Source: Jannaschia marina (GTDB lineage: Bacteria > Pseudomonadota > Alphaproteobacteria > Rhodobacterales > Rhodobacteraceae). Taken from it: a stretch of 64,000 nucleotides of DNA. Shown here piece after piece: positions 18,654 through 27,707 of this stretch. Every line of letters starts with the position of its first letter. Within the stretch, counting starts at the first letter, position 1. Location of the stretch: the NCBI RefSeq assembly GCF_013404595.1, contig NZ_JABVAX010000005.1, forward strand, positions 44,777 through 108,776, given 5' to 3'. A program made the position numbers and the translations under genes. The notes under the pieces were generated by a model. It did not search any database. It saw only the letters and a program-made list of their open reading frames with translations, and was not told the origin of the DNA.

Positions 18654-20543
18654 CTAGGCCGCCCACTCCCAGGGGCGGGTGTAGTTGCCCATCACGGCGG
18701 TCACGTCCCGGTCCTCGACCTCGCCGGTCTTTTCGAGCCGGGCGACGAGGCCACGCTTCTTGTCCTCGACGACCGAGGCGACCTTCGCGTTTACCCCCGC
18801 ATCCTTGAGCGCCGCGTCGTAGATCCGGGTGATCGCCGACTTGCGCAGATCGGGCTTGAAGACCTTGCCAACGGCCGTCTTCGGCAGTTCCGGCAGGATC
18901 TCGATGTACTTCGGATGCGCGGCGCGCTCGTGGACGTGCTTCTTGCACCAATCGACGAGTTCGTCGGTCGTGACCTCGGCCCCGGCGACGAGTTCCACGT
19001 AGGCGCAGGGCAACTCGCCCGCGAAGGCGTCGGGCTGGCCGATCGCGCCGGCCATGGCCACCGCCTCGTGCCCGGCAAGCGCCTCCTCGATCTCGGCGGG
19101 GTCGATGTTGTGCCCGCCCCGGATGATGAGATCCTTCGCGCGGCCGGTGATCCAGAGATAGCCGTCCTCGTCGATCCGGCCGAGGTCGCCCGTGCGCAGA
19201 TGGGTGCCGAAGTGGAACAGGTCGGCGTTCTTGGCGGCCTCGGTATAGGTGTTGCCGGCCCAGACGCCGGGGTTCGCCACGCAGATCTCGCCCACCTCGT
19301 CGGTCGCGCATTCGACCGGGCCGTCGCCCTTGTCCATCAGGATCTTCACGTCGCAATGCATGAAGGGGATGCCGACGGAGCCGATCTTCTTCTCCCCGTC
19401 GACCGGGTTGCAGCTCACGAGGCAGGTTGCCTCGGTCAGGCCGTAGCCCTCGACGACGGTGACGCCCGTCGTCTGCTCAAACCGCTTGAAGAGCTCGATC
19501 GGCAGGGGCGAGGAGCCGGAGAAGGCCGTCTTGATGGTCGAGACGTCGCCGTCGACCCGGCGTTGCATCATCGCCGACATGGCGGTCGGCACGGTGATGA
19601 GGAAGGTGATCTTCCAGCGCTCGATGAGCTTCCACATGTTGTCGAAGACGCCGTCGCCGCGATAGCCCTGAGGCGTCGGGAAGACCACATGCGCGCCCGA
19701 CGCTATGGCCGCCATCAGGATCACGTGGCAGGCGAAGACATGGAAGAGCGGCAGCGGGCACATGATGTTGTCCTGCTCCGAGAACAGCAGACGCTGGCCG
19801 ATCCAGCCGTTGTAGATCATGCCCGAATACTTGTGCTGCGCGACCTTGGGCATCCCCGTCGTGCCGCCGGTGTGGAAGTAGGCCGCGACCCGGTCGCCGC
19901 CCGCGTCCGGGAAGGTGAGCGCGTCCGAGGGGTGCCTGGCGACCTCGGTCGTCCAGTTGAGGATGCGCGCCTTGTGCGCGACGGCGACCTTCGGGCGGAT
20001 GAGCGGAACGATGAACTTCTTCAGGCCCGTCAGGTAACGGTGCAGGTCCACCTCGAGCACGGTCTCGACGTTCGGGGCGAGCTTGACGGCCTCGGCCATC
20101 TTCTGCGCCACGTCGGTCTTTGGGAAGGCGCGGAGGGTGACGACGACCTTGGCGTTCGTCTCGCGCAGGATCGCGCCGATCTGCTCGGGTTCGAGCAGGG
20201 GGTTGATCGGGTTCGCGATGCCCGCGACCGTCGCGCCCAGAAGGACCGTCGCCGTCTCCGTGCAGTTCGGTAGCACGTAGGCCACGCTGTCGGTCTCGCC
20301 CACGCCGAGGCTGCGGAAGAGGTTGGCGGCCTGCGCGACCTTGCCGTGGAACTCCTTCCAGCTGAGCGTCTCGGCCGGATCCGTCGGGCCGGAGAAGAGC
20401 TGATAGCTGATCGCGGGACGGTCGGGGAAGCGCTCGGCCGTCTGCGACAGAAGCTGATGCAGCGTCTGCGCGGGCTGAGCCGTCTCCCACGGCTCGGCGG
20501 CCGCGATGTCGAGAATATCCTGCTTGTTGGCGAAAGTGGCCAT
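18654..20543 (-). CDS. Acyl-CoA synthetase (AMP-forming, fatty-acyl-CoA ligase family)
   Basis: The 629-residue protein belongs to the ANL superfamily and should activate a carboxylic acid, probably a fatty acid, to its CoA ester. It has the adenylation P-loop YFHTGGTTGMPKVAQ, the YGLTEATC motif and the C-terminal lysine motif TAVGKVFKPDLR. I chose ATG 20543 because GGGGAGG is six bases upstream; the frame stays open for another 47 codons, including an ATG five codons earlier, but without a comparable binding site. The substrate chain length cannot be read from sequence. It stands alone on the minus strand, preceded by a 395-base gap with an unusual structured element. Confidence 0.9.
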   Translation of the reverse strand: MATFANKQDILDIAAAEPWETAQPAQTLHQLLSQTAERFPDRPAISYQLFSGPTDPAETLSWKEFHGKVAQAANLFRSLGVGETDSVAYVLPNCTETATVLLGATVAGIANPINPLLEPEQIGAILRETNAKVVVTLRAFPKTDVAQKMAEAVKLAPNVETVLEVDLHRYLTGLKKFIVPLIRPKVAVAHKARILNWTTEVARHPSDALTFPDAGGDRVAAYFHTGGTTGMPKVAQHKYSGMIYNGWIGQRLLFSEQDNIMCPLPLFHVFACHVILMAAIASGAHVVFPTPQGYRGDGVFDNMWKLIERWKITFLITVPTAMSAMMQRRVDGDVSTIKTAFSGSSPLPIELFKRFEQTTGVTVVEGYGLTEATCLVSCNPVDGEKKIGSVGIPFMHCDVKILMDKGDGPVECATDEVGEICVANPGVWAGNTYTEAAKNADLFHFGTHLRTGDLGRIDEDGYLWITGRAKDLIIRGGHNIDPAEIEEALAGHEAVAMAGAIGQPDAFAGELPCAYVELVAGAEVTTDELVDWCKKHVHERAAHPKYIEILPELPKTAVGKVFKPDLRKSAITRIYDAALKDAGVNAKVASVVEDKKRGLVARLEKTGEVEDRDVTAVMGNYTRPWEWAA

Positions 20544-20724
20544 TGTCGTCCTCCCCATCGTCCGCGGCTCCCTCCGCGGTTCGTTGGCGAATAATGTGGC
20601 GACTGCCGCGCACCGGCGCAAGCGGGACGCTACGGCGGCAAGGGGGCGCGGGGGAGTATTTTCGGCAGCAAGATCGACGTTCACCCTCCGTTAACCGCTC
20701 GGGGCGAGAACATTCCGGCGCGCG

Positions 20725-20843
20725 GGGGAGTGACGTCCCCGATGGTTGGAATGACGGATCATGCCCGATCCGCCGGCACATACCCTCCGGTCTGGCACCC
20801 GGAGGCAGGGTGACCTCCCGTGGACGGGAGGCCTTGATCCGTC
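20725..20843. other. Multi-hairpin structured element of unknown identity
   Basis: The 395-base gap before the acyl-CoA ligase contains a dense set of perfect inverted repeats and no gene. GGGGA/TCCCC forms a hairpin at 20725-20740. GACGGATCA (20753-20761) pairs with TGATCCGTC (20835-20843) as a nine-pair outer stem. Inside it are CCTCCGG/CCGGAGG (20784-20805, eight-base loop) and CCTCCCG/CGGGAGG (20814-20831, TGGA loop), giving a three-way junction. CGGATC (20755-20760) can instead pair locally with GATCCG (20767-20772), so two folds are mutually exclusive. All stems are Watson-Crick, so the strand is undetermined. On the minus strand it would lie about 180-300 bases upstream of the ligase start. 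It matches no riboswitch consensus I can recall. Confidence 0.5.
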
Positions 20844-20938
20844 CGTTCGCTGCAGAACGCGGGCCCGATCCCATCCCATGGACGAGATGTTGCGGCTGAC
20901 GGCCCCGGAGCGATCCGGCGGCCGGCGACGGCGCGAGT

Positions 20939-21811
20939 TCAGGCCGGCTCGACCAGGACGACGAGATTTCCGTCGGGGTCGCGCAGTTGCAGGATGCGAC
21001 CCGGCCCGCCCGGTTGCGGCTCCGGCAGGTCGGGTCCGGCGGCGGCGAGGCGTGCGCGGGCCGCGTCGAGGTCGTCCGCGAAAAGCGTCACCGTCCCCTG
21101 CCCGGCCTTCTGCGCATCGTGGAAGAGCTGGAACCCGGCGGAGGCCCCGAGATGCCATTCGTGCAGCCCCTCCATCGGCGTCGCGTCCGGGACCCGGTCG
21201 AAGACCCGCTCGTACCAGGCCCGGCTGCGGGCGAGGTCGGCGCAGGAGAGGTTGGCGTAGATCGCGGTGATGGGCATGGTGGCGAGGATAGCACGGGGAC
21301 GCGCCTCGGTCTCGGCCTCCAGCGCGCTCGCGACATTGCGCAGCATCCGGTCCGCGATGACGCGGTGCGCCGGCCCCACCGGCAGCATGTAGAGCCGTCC
21401 GAAGGTATTGTGCGTGCACACGGAGGCCGTCAGCGTGAGGCGGCACCCCTCGACCGAGAGACACGCCATGACGTCGAGATGCCGATCGCGCGCCGTCAGG
21501 ACGAGGGCCTCGGGCGTCGTCTCCTCCACCAGAAAGAAATCGAGCCGATCGCCCGCCGCCACCGTATCGCGCGGCGTGCCGGAGAAGCCGCCGGTCCGCG
21601 CGACGCCGAAGCGCGCGGAAATCGCATCGCGGATACGGAAGGCCAGCGCGAGCCCCGGGATCGGCCGGGCCATGGCGAAGGTCCACGCCTCGAGCGGGGT
21701 CACCGGGCGCGGCAGGTCGATGCCGCGGCTGTCGAAATAGTCGAGCGTGTCTCGCGGGGCGAGGATGCGTTCGGCGGTCCCGGGGAGGCGGAGGACCGGC
21801 GGGCGGGTCAC
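20939..21811 (-). CDS. Fusion of a DUF2867-like domain and a VOC (glyoxalase-fold) domain
   Basis: The 290-residue protein has two parts. Residues 1-170 resemble DUF2867 (LDYFDSRGIDLPRPVTPLEA, FSGTPRDTVAAGDRLDFFLV, THNTFGRLYMLPV). Residues 178-290 are a vicinal oxygen chelate domain of the glyoxalase/bleomycin type (YANLSCADLARSRAWYERVF, LRDPDGNLVVLVEPA). These domains are usually separate proteins. The second begins MPITAIYANL, as though a former start codon were retained in frame. The gene starts with GTG at 21811, overlapping the stop of the ABC exporter gene as GTGA, so translation should be coupled to it. Substrate is unknown. Confidence 0.78.
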   Translation of the reverse strand: MTRPPVLRLPGTAERILAPRDTLDYFDSRGIDLPRPVTPLEAWTFAMARPIPGLALAFRIRDAISARFGVARTGGFSGTPRDTVAAGDRLDFFLVEETTPEALVLTARDRHLDVMACLSVEGCRLTLTASVCTHNTFGRLYMLPVGPAHRVIADRMLRNVASALEAETEARPRAILATMPITAIYANLSCADLARSRAWYERVFDRVPDATPMEGLHEWHLGASAGFQLFHDAQKAGQGTVTLFADDLDAARARLAAAGPDLPEPQPGGPGRILQLRDPDGNLVVLVEPA

Positions 21812-23589
21812 TCCGCCGCGACCCCGTCCGTGAACTGCAGCCGCGCCAGCCGGGCGTAGAGGCCGCCCTGGGCGACGAGCTCCTCGTGGGTGCCCTGCGC
21901 GGCGATGCGGCCGTCTTCCATGACGACGATGCGATCGGCCTGTTTCACGGTGGCGAGGCGGTGCGCGACGAGGATCGTCGTGCGGTCGCGGGCGAGGCGG
22001 GCGACAGCGTCCTGCACCAGCCGCTCGGATTCGGCATCGAGAGCCGAGGTCGCCTCGTCGAGGAGAAGGATCGGCGCGTCGCGCAGGATCGCGCGGGCGA
22101 TGGCGATGCGCTGCTTCTGCCCGCCCGAGAGCATCACGCCGCGCTCGCCCACGTAGGTGTCGTAGCCCTGCGGCAGCGCGGTCAGGAAGTCATGCGCGGC
22201 GGCGGCGCGGGCGGCTTCCTCGACCTGCGCGTCGGTGGCATCCGGGTTGCCGAAGCGGATGTTGTCGCGGGCGGAGGCGGCGAAGATCACCGGATCCTGC
22301 GGCACGAGCGCCATGTGGGCGCGGAACGTCTCCCGCTCCATGTCGCGCAGATCGGTCCCGCCCAGCGTGATGCGCCCCGCGTCGGGGTCGTAGAACCGCT
22401 GCAGAAGCTGGATGACCGTCGACTTGCCCGCGCCCGAAGGTCCGACGATCGCGACGGTCTCGCCCGGCGCGACGGTCAGGCTCACGTCGTCGAGCGCGGC
22501 GGTCTCGGGACGGGTCGGATAGCGGAAGGTCACGCCCTCGAAGGCCACGGTCTCGGCCGCAGGGGAAGGCGCGGGCTCCGCCGGGTCGGTCACGTCGTCC
22601 TCGACCTCCAGAAGCTCCACCAGCCGCTCGGTCGCGCCGGCGGCGCGCTGCAGCTCGCCCCAGATCTCCGAGAGCGCGGCGACGGAGCCCGCGACCATGA
22701 TCGCGTAGATCAGGAACTGGATCAGCTCCCCGATGGTCATCACCTCGGCCCGCACGTCGCGCGCGCCGATCCAGAGGACGCCGACGATGCCCGCGAAGAC
22801 GAGGGAGATGACGATCATCGTCATCACCGCACGCACGCCGATCCGCGTCTTGGCCGCGCGGAAGCTCTTCTCGGTCACGTCGTCGAAGCGGCCCGCGGCC
22901 TGGCCCTCGAAGGTATAGGCCTGCACCGTCTGGGCGGAGAGGAGCCACTCGGACGCCCGCCCCGAGGATTCGGCGATCCAATCCTGGTTCTGGCGGCTGA
23001 GGACGCGCAGGCGACGGCCCAGAACGATGATCGGTACGATCACCGCCGGCACGATCAGCAGCACGAGGCCCGAGAGCTTGGGGGCCGTCCAGAGCATGAG
23101 CGCGAGCCCCCCCGCGAAGATGAGGACATTTCGCAGAGCGACGGAGACCGAGGAGCCGATGACCGACAGCAGCAGCGTCGTGTCCGTGGTGATGCGCGAG
23201 AGCACCTCGCCCGTCAGGATGCCGTCGTAGAAGTTGGGCGACATGCGGATCATGCGGCTGAAGACCGCCTTGCGGATGTCAGCCACCACCCGCTCGCCGA
23301 GGCGCGTCACGAGGTAGTAGCGCAGCCCCGTGCCGAGGGCGAGGAGCGCGGCGATGCCGAGGGCCGCGAGGAAATACTGGTCGAGGAGCTGCGTCTCGCC
23401 GGTCTGGAAGCCGTCGACCACCCGGCGCACGGCGAGCGGCAGGACGAGCGACACGCAGGCGGTGAGCACGAGCGCGGCGAGGGCCGCGACGACCATGCCC
23501 CCGTGGGGGCGGAAGAACGGGGTCAGCGCCCGCAGGCTGCCGATGCGTTTCGACCCCTCGCGGTCGGCTTCCCTTGCGATCTCCGCCAT
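21808..23589 (-). CDS. ABC exporter with fused membrane and ATPase domains (MsbA-like half transporter)
   Basis: The 593-residue protein is a type IV ABC half transporter that should homodimerise in the inner membrane. The N-terminal 330 residues carry about six hydrophobic helices, with ALAALVLTACVSLVLPLAVR first. The ATPase domain has Walker A GPSGAGKST, signature LSGGQKQR, Walker B LLLDEATSALD and the H-loop HRLATVKQAD. It belongs to the broad lipid and drug exporter group; a substrate cannot be inferred. AGAGGGAC precedes the ATG. It is translationally coupled to the downstream DUF2867-VOC gene and lies 99 bases downstream of tRNA-Gly on the same strand. Confidence 0.9.
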   Translation of the reverse strand: MAEIAREADREGSKRIGSLRALTPFFRPHGGMVVAALAALVLTACVSLVLPLAVRRVVDGFQTGETQLLDQYFLAALGIAALLALGTGLRYYLVTRLGERVVADIRKAVFSRMIRMSPNFYDGILTGEVLSRITTDTTLLLSVIGSSVSVALRNVLIFAGGLALMLWTAPKLSGLVLLIVPAVIVPIIVLGRRLRVLSRQNQDWIAESSGRASEWLLSAQTVQAYTFEGQAAGRFDDVTEKSFRAAKTRIGVRAVMTMIVISLVFAGIVGVLWIGARDVRAEVMTIGELIQFLIYAIMVAGSVAALSEIWGELQRAAGATERLVELLEVEDDVTDPAEPAPSPAAETVAFEGVTFRYPTRPETAALDDVSLTVAPGETVAIVGPSGAGKSTVIQLLQRFYDPDAGRITLGGTDLRDMERETFRAHMALVPQDPVIFAASARDNIRFGNPDATDAQVEEAARAAAAHDFLTALPQGYDTYVGERGVMLSGGQKQRIAIARAILRDAPILLLDEATSALDAESERLVQDAVARLARDRTTILVAHRLATVKQADRIVVMEDGRIAAQGTHEELVAQGGLYARLARLQFTDGVAAE

Positions 23590-23688
23590 CGGTCCCTCTT
23601 GCTTGACCGCTCCGACCTAGGCCGAGGCGGCTGCGCGCGCAAGCGGGACAGGGCGTCACGGGGGGGGCGACGGCTAGGGGAGGATCGG

Positions 23689-23759
23689 AGCGGGCGACGG
23701 GAATCGAACCCGTATCATCAGCTTGGAAGGCTGAGGTCTTACCATTACACAACGCCCGC
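23689..23759 (-). tRNA. tRNA-Gly (anticodon TCC)
   Basis: On the minus strand a complete cloverleaf can be drawn. The acceptor stem GCGGGCG pairs with CGCCCGC, the D arm contains AATGGTAAG, the anticodon loop is CTTCCAA with anticodon TCC, and the T arm is ACGGG-TTCGATT-CCCGT. The discriminator is T. The 3' CCA is not encoded, so 71 bases are given. It reads GGA and, by wobble, GGG codons. Confidence 0.95.
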
Positions 23760-23775
23760 GCGCCGATGGGGGCAG

Positions 23776-24267
23776 TTACCCTTCTGCGGGGACCGAGTGC
23801 AAGGGGGTCGCCCGGTCGCCGCGCAGAATCCGCCGGGTGATCCGGTCGGCCCCGCGCGTGCGGTGGCGGTGGCCGTAGACGTGGCGGCAGAAGCGGGCGG
23901 TGAGCGGCGTCTGCCAGCCCGCGTCGAGCACCACGAGGTCGCGCCAGAGCGCGCCATCGCCCTCGGGCTCCACGGTCAGGGTGTGATCCCAGCGGCGCAC
24001 CTGCGGGTTGTGCTCCCGGCTCTGGATCAGGCGGCCGGGCACGTCGAGGCGCTCGACCTCCATGACGTGATCGCGCGTCTTGATGAAGCCGTAGAGCGTG
24101 ACGTCGACGCTGAAGCGATCGCCCTCCTTGACCGGGCGTTCGGGCAGACCCTCGTAATGCGCGATCCGCGCCATGGCCTCCTTCATCTCAGCAAGGTCGC
24201 AGAGTTCGGCGAAGAGTGCGTCGGGGTCGCGGGGATACCAGGCCTCGACGATGACGGTACGCAGCAT
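23776..24267 (-). CDS. SRPBCC (START/Bet v1-like) family protein
   Basis: The 163-residue protein looks like a helix-grip SRPBCC domain. It starts [21 protein letters not shown], then has [20 protein letters not shown] and [32 protein letters not shown], alternating strands with a long C-terminal helix. Such domains bind lipids or other hydrophobic ligands. No specific subfamily is recognisable. AGGAGAC precedes the ATG. It lies just upstream of tRNA-Gly on the same strand and diverges from gatC across 114 bases. Confidence 0.75.
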   Translation of the reverse strand: MLRTVIVEAWYPRDPDALFAELCDLAEMKEAMARIAHYEGLPERPVKEGDRFSVDVTLYGFIKTRDHVMEVERLDVPGRLIQSREHNPQVRRWDHTLTVEPEGDGALWRDLVVLDAGWQTPLTARFCRHVYGHRHRTRGADRITRRILRGDRATPLHSVPAEG

Positions 24268-24381
24268 GGGGGTCTCCTTTCGCGCGGACGCTATGCTGCG
24301 GCGCGGCAGGCGACAAGGCCGTATTGAACCCCATCGCCGCGGGGGGTAGACCGCGCCGGACCGAAACAGCCGGAGGCCCCG

Positions 24382-24669
24382 ATGTCGATCGACAAGGAAA
24401 CCGCGCGCCGCGTGGCGAAGCTCGCCCGCATTGCCGTGCCCGACGACCGGCTGGAGCCGCTGTCGCAGGAGTTCAACGCGATCCTGGGCTTCATCGAGCA
24501 GCTGCAGGAAGTCGACGTCGCGGGCGTGGAGCCGATGGTTTCCGTCACGCCGCAGCGCCTGAAGCGCCGCGAGGACGTGGTGACCGACGGCGACCAGCCC
24601 GCCAAGGTGCTCGCCAATGCCCCCGATGCCCGCGAGGGCTTCTTCGCCGTTCCGAAGGTTGTCGAATGA
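24382..24669 (+). CDS. gatC: Asp-tRNA(Asn)/Glu-tRNA(Gln) amidotransferase subunit C
   Basis: GatC is the small subunit that clamps GatA to GatB in the GatCAB amidotransferase, which converts mischarged Glu-tRNA(Gln) or Asp-tRNA(Asn) to the amide form. The 95-residue protein shows the family pattern [31 protein letters not shown] and REDVVTDG, and ends with [16 protein letters not shown]. The stop overlaps the gatA start (ATGA). gatB is not in the window. Confidence 0.95.
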   Translation: MSIDKETARRVAKLARIAVPDDRLEPLSQEFNAILGFIEQLQEVDVAGVEPMVSVTPQRLKRREDVVTDGDQPAKVLANAPDAREGFFAVPKVVE

Positions 24670-26153
24670 CCGAATTGACCGATCTGACGCTCGCCGGCGC
24701 GCGCGACGCGCTGCGCGCAGGCGAGACCACCGCCGCCGAGCTGACCGAGGCGCATCTGACCGCCATCGAGGGGGCGGGCGCGCTCAATGCCTTCGTCCAC
24801 CACACGCCCGAGATCGCGCGCGAGCAGGCGAAGGCCGCCGACGCGCGGCTGCAGGCCGGGGACGCGCCCGCGATGTGCGGCATCCCGATCGGCGTGAAGG
24901 ATCTCTTCTGCACGAAGGGCGTCGCGAGCCAAGCCGGCTCGCGCATCCTCGAAGGCTTCCGGCCCGAGTACGAATCGACCATCACAACGCAGCTCTTCGA
25001 TGCGGGCGCGGTGATGCTGGGCAAGCTCAACATGGACGAATTCGCCATGGGCAGCTCGAACGAGACCTCGACCTACGGCAACGCCGTGAACCCCTGGAAG
25101 GCGGGCAACTCCGACGCGGCCCTCACGCCCGGCGGCTCCTCGGGCGGGTCGGCCGCGGCCGTCGCCGCGCGGCTCTGCCTTGCCGCGCTCGGCACCGACA
25201 CGGGGGGCTCGATCCGGCAACCGGCGGCCTTCACCGGGATCACGGGCATCAAGCCGACCTACGGCCGCTGCTCCCGCTGGGGCGTGGTGGCCTTCGCCTC
25301 CTCGCTCGACCAGGCGGGGCCGATGACGCGCACGGTCCGTGACAGCGCGATCATGCTGCAGGCGATGTCGGGGCACGACCCGAAGGACAGCACCTCCGCA
25401 GACCTCGCCGTGCCGGACTTCGAGGCGATGCTGACGGGCGACGTGAAGGGTCAGGTCATCGGCATCCCGCGCGAATATCGCATGGACGGGATGCCCGAGG
25501 AGATCGAGGCGCTCTGGCAGGATGGCATCGCCATGCTGAAGGACGCAGGGGCCGAGATCCGCGACATCTCGCTGCCGCATACGAAATACGCGCTGCCCGC
25601 CTACTACGTGATCGCCCCGGCGGAGGCGTCGTCGAACCTCGCGCGCTACGATGGCGTGCGCTTCGGGCACCGCGCGGCGCTGTCGCAGGGCGACGGCATC
25701 ACCGAGATGTACGAGAAGACGCGGGCCGAGGGCTTCGGCGACGAGGTGCAGCGGCGCGTGATGGTGGGCACCTACGTTCTCTCGGCGGGGTTCTACGACG
25801 CCTATTACAACCGCGCCCGCAAGGTGCGCACGCTCATCAAGAAGGACTTCGAGGACGTCTTCGCCGACGGTATCGACGCGATCCTGACGCCGGCGACGCC
25901 TTCCTCGGCCTTCGAGCTGGGCGCGATGACGGACGCGGACCCGATCCAGATGTACCTCAACGACGTCTTCACGGTGACGGTGAACCTGGCCGGGCTGCCG
26001 GGCGTGGCGGTGCCGACGGGACAGGACAGGCGCGGACTGCCGCTCGGCCTGCAACTGATCGGGAAGCCGTGGCAGGAGGGCGAATTGCTGAATGTCGCAC
26101 ATTGCCTCGAGGATCGGGCCGGTTTCGTGGCGCGTCCGGCGAAGTGGTGGTAG
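24666..26153 (+). CDS. gatA: Asp-tRNA(Asn)/Glu-tRNA(Gln) amidotransferase subunit A
   Basis: GatA is the glutaminase subunit of GatCAB and supplies ammonia for transamidation. The 495-residue protein has the amidase-signature triad: lysine 78 in PIGVKDLF, the cis-serine 158 in TPGGSSGGS, and nucleophile serine 182 in DTGGSIRQP. The spacing of 24 between the serines equals that in characterised GatA. ATG 24666 overlaps the gatC stop. Genomes with GatCAB often lack GlnRS or AsnRS, which cannot be checked here. Confidence 0.96.
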   Translation: MTELTDLTLAGARDALRAGETTAAELTEAHLTAIEGAGALNAFVHHTPEIAREQAKAADARLQAGDAPAMCGIPIGVKDLFCTKGVASQAGSRILEGFRPEYESTITTQLFDAGAVMLGKLNMDEFAMGSSNETSTYGNAVNPWKAGNSDAALTPGGSSGGSAAAVAARLCLAALGTDTGGSIRQPAAFTGITGIKPTYGRCSRWGVVAFASSLDQAGPMTRTVRDSAIMLQAMSGHDPKDSTSADLAVPDFEAMLTGDVKGQVIGIPREYRMDGMPEEIEALWQDGIAMLKDAGAEIRDISLPHTKYALPAYYVIAPAEASSNLARYDGVRFGHRAALSQGDGITEMYEKTRAEGFGDEVQRRVMVGTYVLSAGFYDAYYNRARKVRTLIKKDFEDVFADGIDAILTPATPSSAFELGAMTDADPIQMYLNDVFTVTVNLAGLPGVAVPTGQDRRGLPLGLQLIGKPWQEGELLNVAHCLEDRAGFVARPAKWW

Positions 26154-26182
26154 GGTCGCGCAAAACCGACGTCGAGGCAGAC

Positions 26183-26992
26183 ATGCAACCGTTGAAGACC
26201 CTCTCCGGGCTGACCGCCCTTCTCGTGCTGGCCGCCTGCAACCCCGAGGTGCCCGAAAGCGGTGCGCGCGGGGCGGGCTTCGACAGCCCCGAACAGGTGG
26301 CGCAGCGGCGCGAGGCGCAGTTGCGGGGCGACGCACCGCTTCGGCCGAGCGCGACGATCCTGCCGCCGGCCCCCGGCACCACGGTCGCCGGCGCGGCTCC
26401 CCTGCCCGCGGGCCAGGCTCCGCAGAGCGAGGCCGAGGAACTGGCCAGCGCCACCCGCGCCGCGCTCGGGCGACCCGCCGCGACGACGCAGGCCGCGCCG
26501 GCGGCAACGCCCGCCGCGCCTGCACCGCTGCCCGCCACGCCGGCCCCCGCCGCACCGGCGCAAGCCCCCGCCGACCTCAACCTCGACCGCGACAACCCCG
26601 CGATCAGCCGGGAGCAGGACTTCGGGGCCGTCTCGGCCGAACGCGACATCCAGGCCGACGCCGAACGCCTGCGCGCCGCGCGGCAGCAGTATCAGCTCGT
26701 CACCCCGACCGAATTGCAGCGCCCGGACTCCACGGGGCCCAACATCTTCGCCTACGCCCTCGGGCCGGCGAAGCCCAAGGGCACGCAGGGGGCCTTCCGC
26801 CGCGGGCTCGGAGCCTCCGAGAGCCGCGCGGCGACGCGGTGCCAGAACTATCGCAGCGACGACATCGCGCAGGAGGACTTCCTGGCCTCCGGCGGCCCCG
26901 AGCGCGACCGGCTCGGCATCGACCCCGACGGCGACGGCAACGCCTGCAACTGGGATCCGGCCGTCGTCCGCCGCCTCGTCCAGAGCCAGTGA
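26183..26992 (+). CDS. Lipoprotein with Ala/Pro-rich linker and Excalibur-like C-terminus
   Basis: The 269-residue protein has a lipoprotein signal with lipobox LVLAAC, a long Ala/Pro-rich region (about residues 60-130), and a C-terminal cysteine-containing segment RCQNYRSDD followed by DPDGDGNACNWDP. The DxDxDGxxC pattern is that of the Excalibur calcium-binding motif, normally C-terminal in extracellular proteins. The start at 26183 was chosen because the signal peptide begins there. It follows gatA by 29 bases and precedes the amidase gene by ten, so the three may share a transcript. An envelope role near peptidoglycan is inference from the neighbour. Confidence 0.78.
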   Translation: MQPLKTLSGLTALLVLAACNPEVPESGARGAGFDSPEQVAQRREAQLRGDAPLRPSATILPPAPGTTVAGAAPLPAGQAPQSEAEELASATRAALGRPAATTQAAPAATPAAPAPLPATPAPAAPAQAPADLNLDRDNPAISREQDFGAVSAERDIQADAERLRAARQQYQLVTPTELQRPDSTGPNIFAYALGPAKPKGTQGAFRRGLGASESRAATRCQNYRSDDIAQEDFLASGGPERDRLGIDPDGDGNACNWDPAVVRRLVQSQ

Positions 26993-27002
26993 CCGGGGCG
27001 GC

Positions 27003-27677
27003 ATGACGCCCGAGATCCGCGACTGCCCGAGCCCGAACCACGGGGCGCGCCGGGGCGGCGTGAGCGTGCCGGACCTCATCGTGCTCCACTACACCGCGAT
27101 GACCGGCGGGCCGGAACCGGCGATCAAACGGCTCTGCGATCCGGCCACGGAGGTCTCCTGCCACTACGTCGTCGGCGAGCGGGGCGACATCGCGCGCCTC
27201 GTGCCCGACGACCGCCGGGCCTGGCACGCGGGCGCGGGCCGTTGGGGCGAAAGCTGCGACGTGAACTCCCGCTCGCTCGGGATCGAGCTGTCCAATGACG
27301 GGGCGAGCCCCTTTCCGGGCGCGCAGATGGACGCGCTCGAAGCCCTTCTCGGCGATCTGATGGCGCGCCACGGGATCGAGGCGAAGGGCGTCATCGGCCA
27401 TTCCGACTGCGCCCCCGGCCGCAAGATCGACCCCGGCCCCCGCTTCGACTGGCAAAGGCTCGCGCGGCAGGGCCTCGCCGTCTGGCCGGAGGTGGTGGAG
27501 GCCCCGATCACGGGCTTTCACGACGACCTGCGGGCTTTCGGGATGACGGCGGAGGTCGAAGACGCCACGCGCCTCGCCGCCTTCCGCCTGCGCTTCCGGC
27601 CGGGCCTGGATGGCCCGCTCGACCGCATCGACGCCGGGATGGCACGCGACCTGGCCGCCCGCTTCCCCGCCTCTTGA
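27003..27677 (+). CDS. N-acetylmuramoyl-L-alanine amidase (Amidase_2/AmpD-AmiD family)
   Basis: The 224-residue enzyme should cleave the amide bond between MurNAc and the stem peptide. It shows the zinc amidase motifs LIVLHYTAM (first histidine), HAGAGRWGESCDVNSRSLGIEL and VIGHSDCAPGRKIDPGP (second histidine plus the cysteine/aspartate region). The C-terminal 60 residues look like a small helical peptidoglycan-binding domain, as in AmiD. There is no obvious signal peptide, so it may be cytosolic and act in anhydromuropeptide recycling. The gene lies ten bases after the lipoprotein. Confidence 0.9.
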   Translation: MTPEIRDCPSPNHGARRGGVSVPDLIVLHYTAMTGGPEPAIKRLCDPATEVSCHYVVGERGDIARLVPDDRRAWHAGAGRWGESCDVNSRSLGIELSNDGASPFPGAQMDALEALLGDLMARHGIEAKGVIGHSDCAPGRKIDPGPRFDWQRLARQGLAVWPEVVEAPITGFHDDLRAFGMTAEVEDATRLAAFRLRFRPGLDGPLDRIDAGMARDLAARFPAS

Positions 27678-27707
27678 CGCCCCTCGCCCCGCCGCCTAGC
27701 CCCGTGC

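Noticed and set aside
22190..22981. Minus-strand frame shifted relative to the ABC exporter
   Set aside because: Arg/Gly/Asp-rich shadow; the correct frame has Walker motifs and membrane helices.
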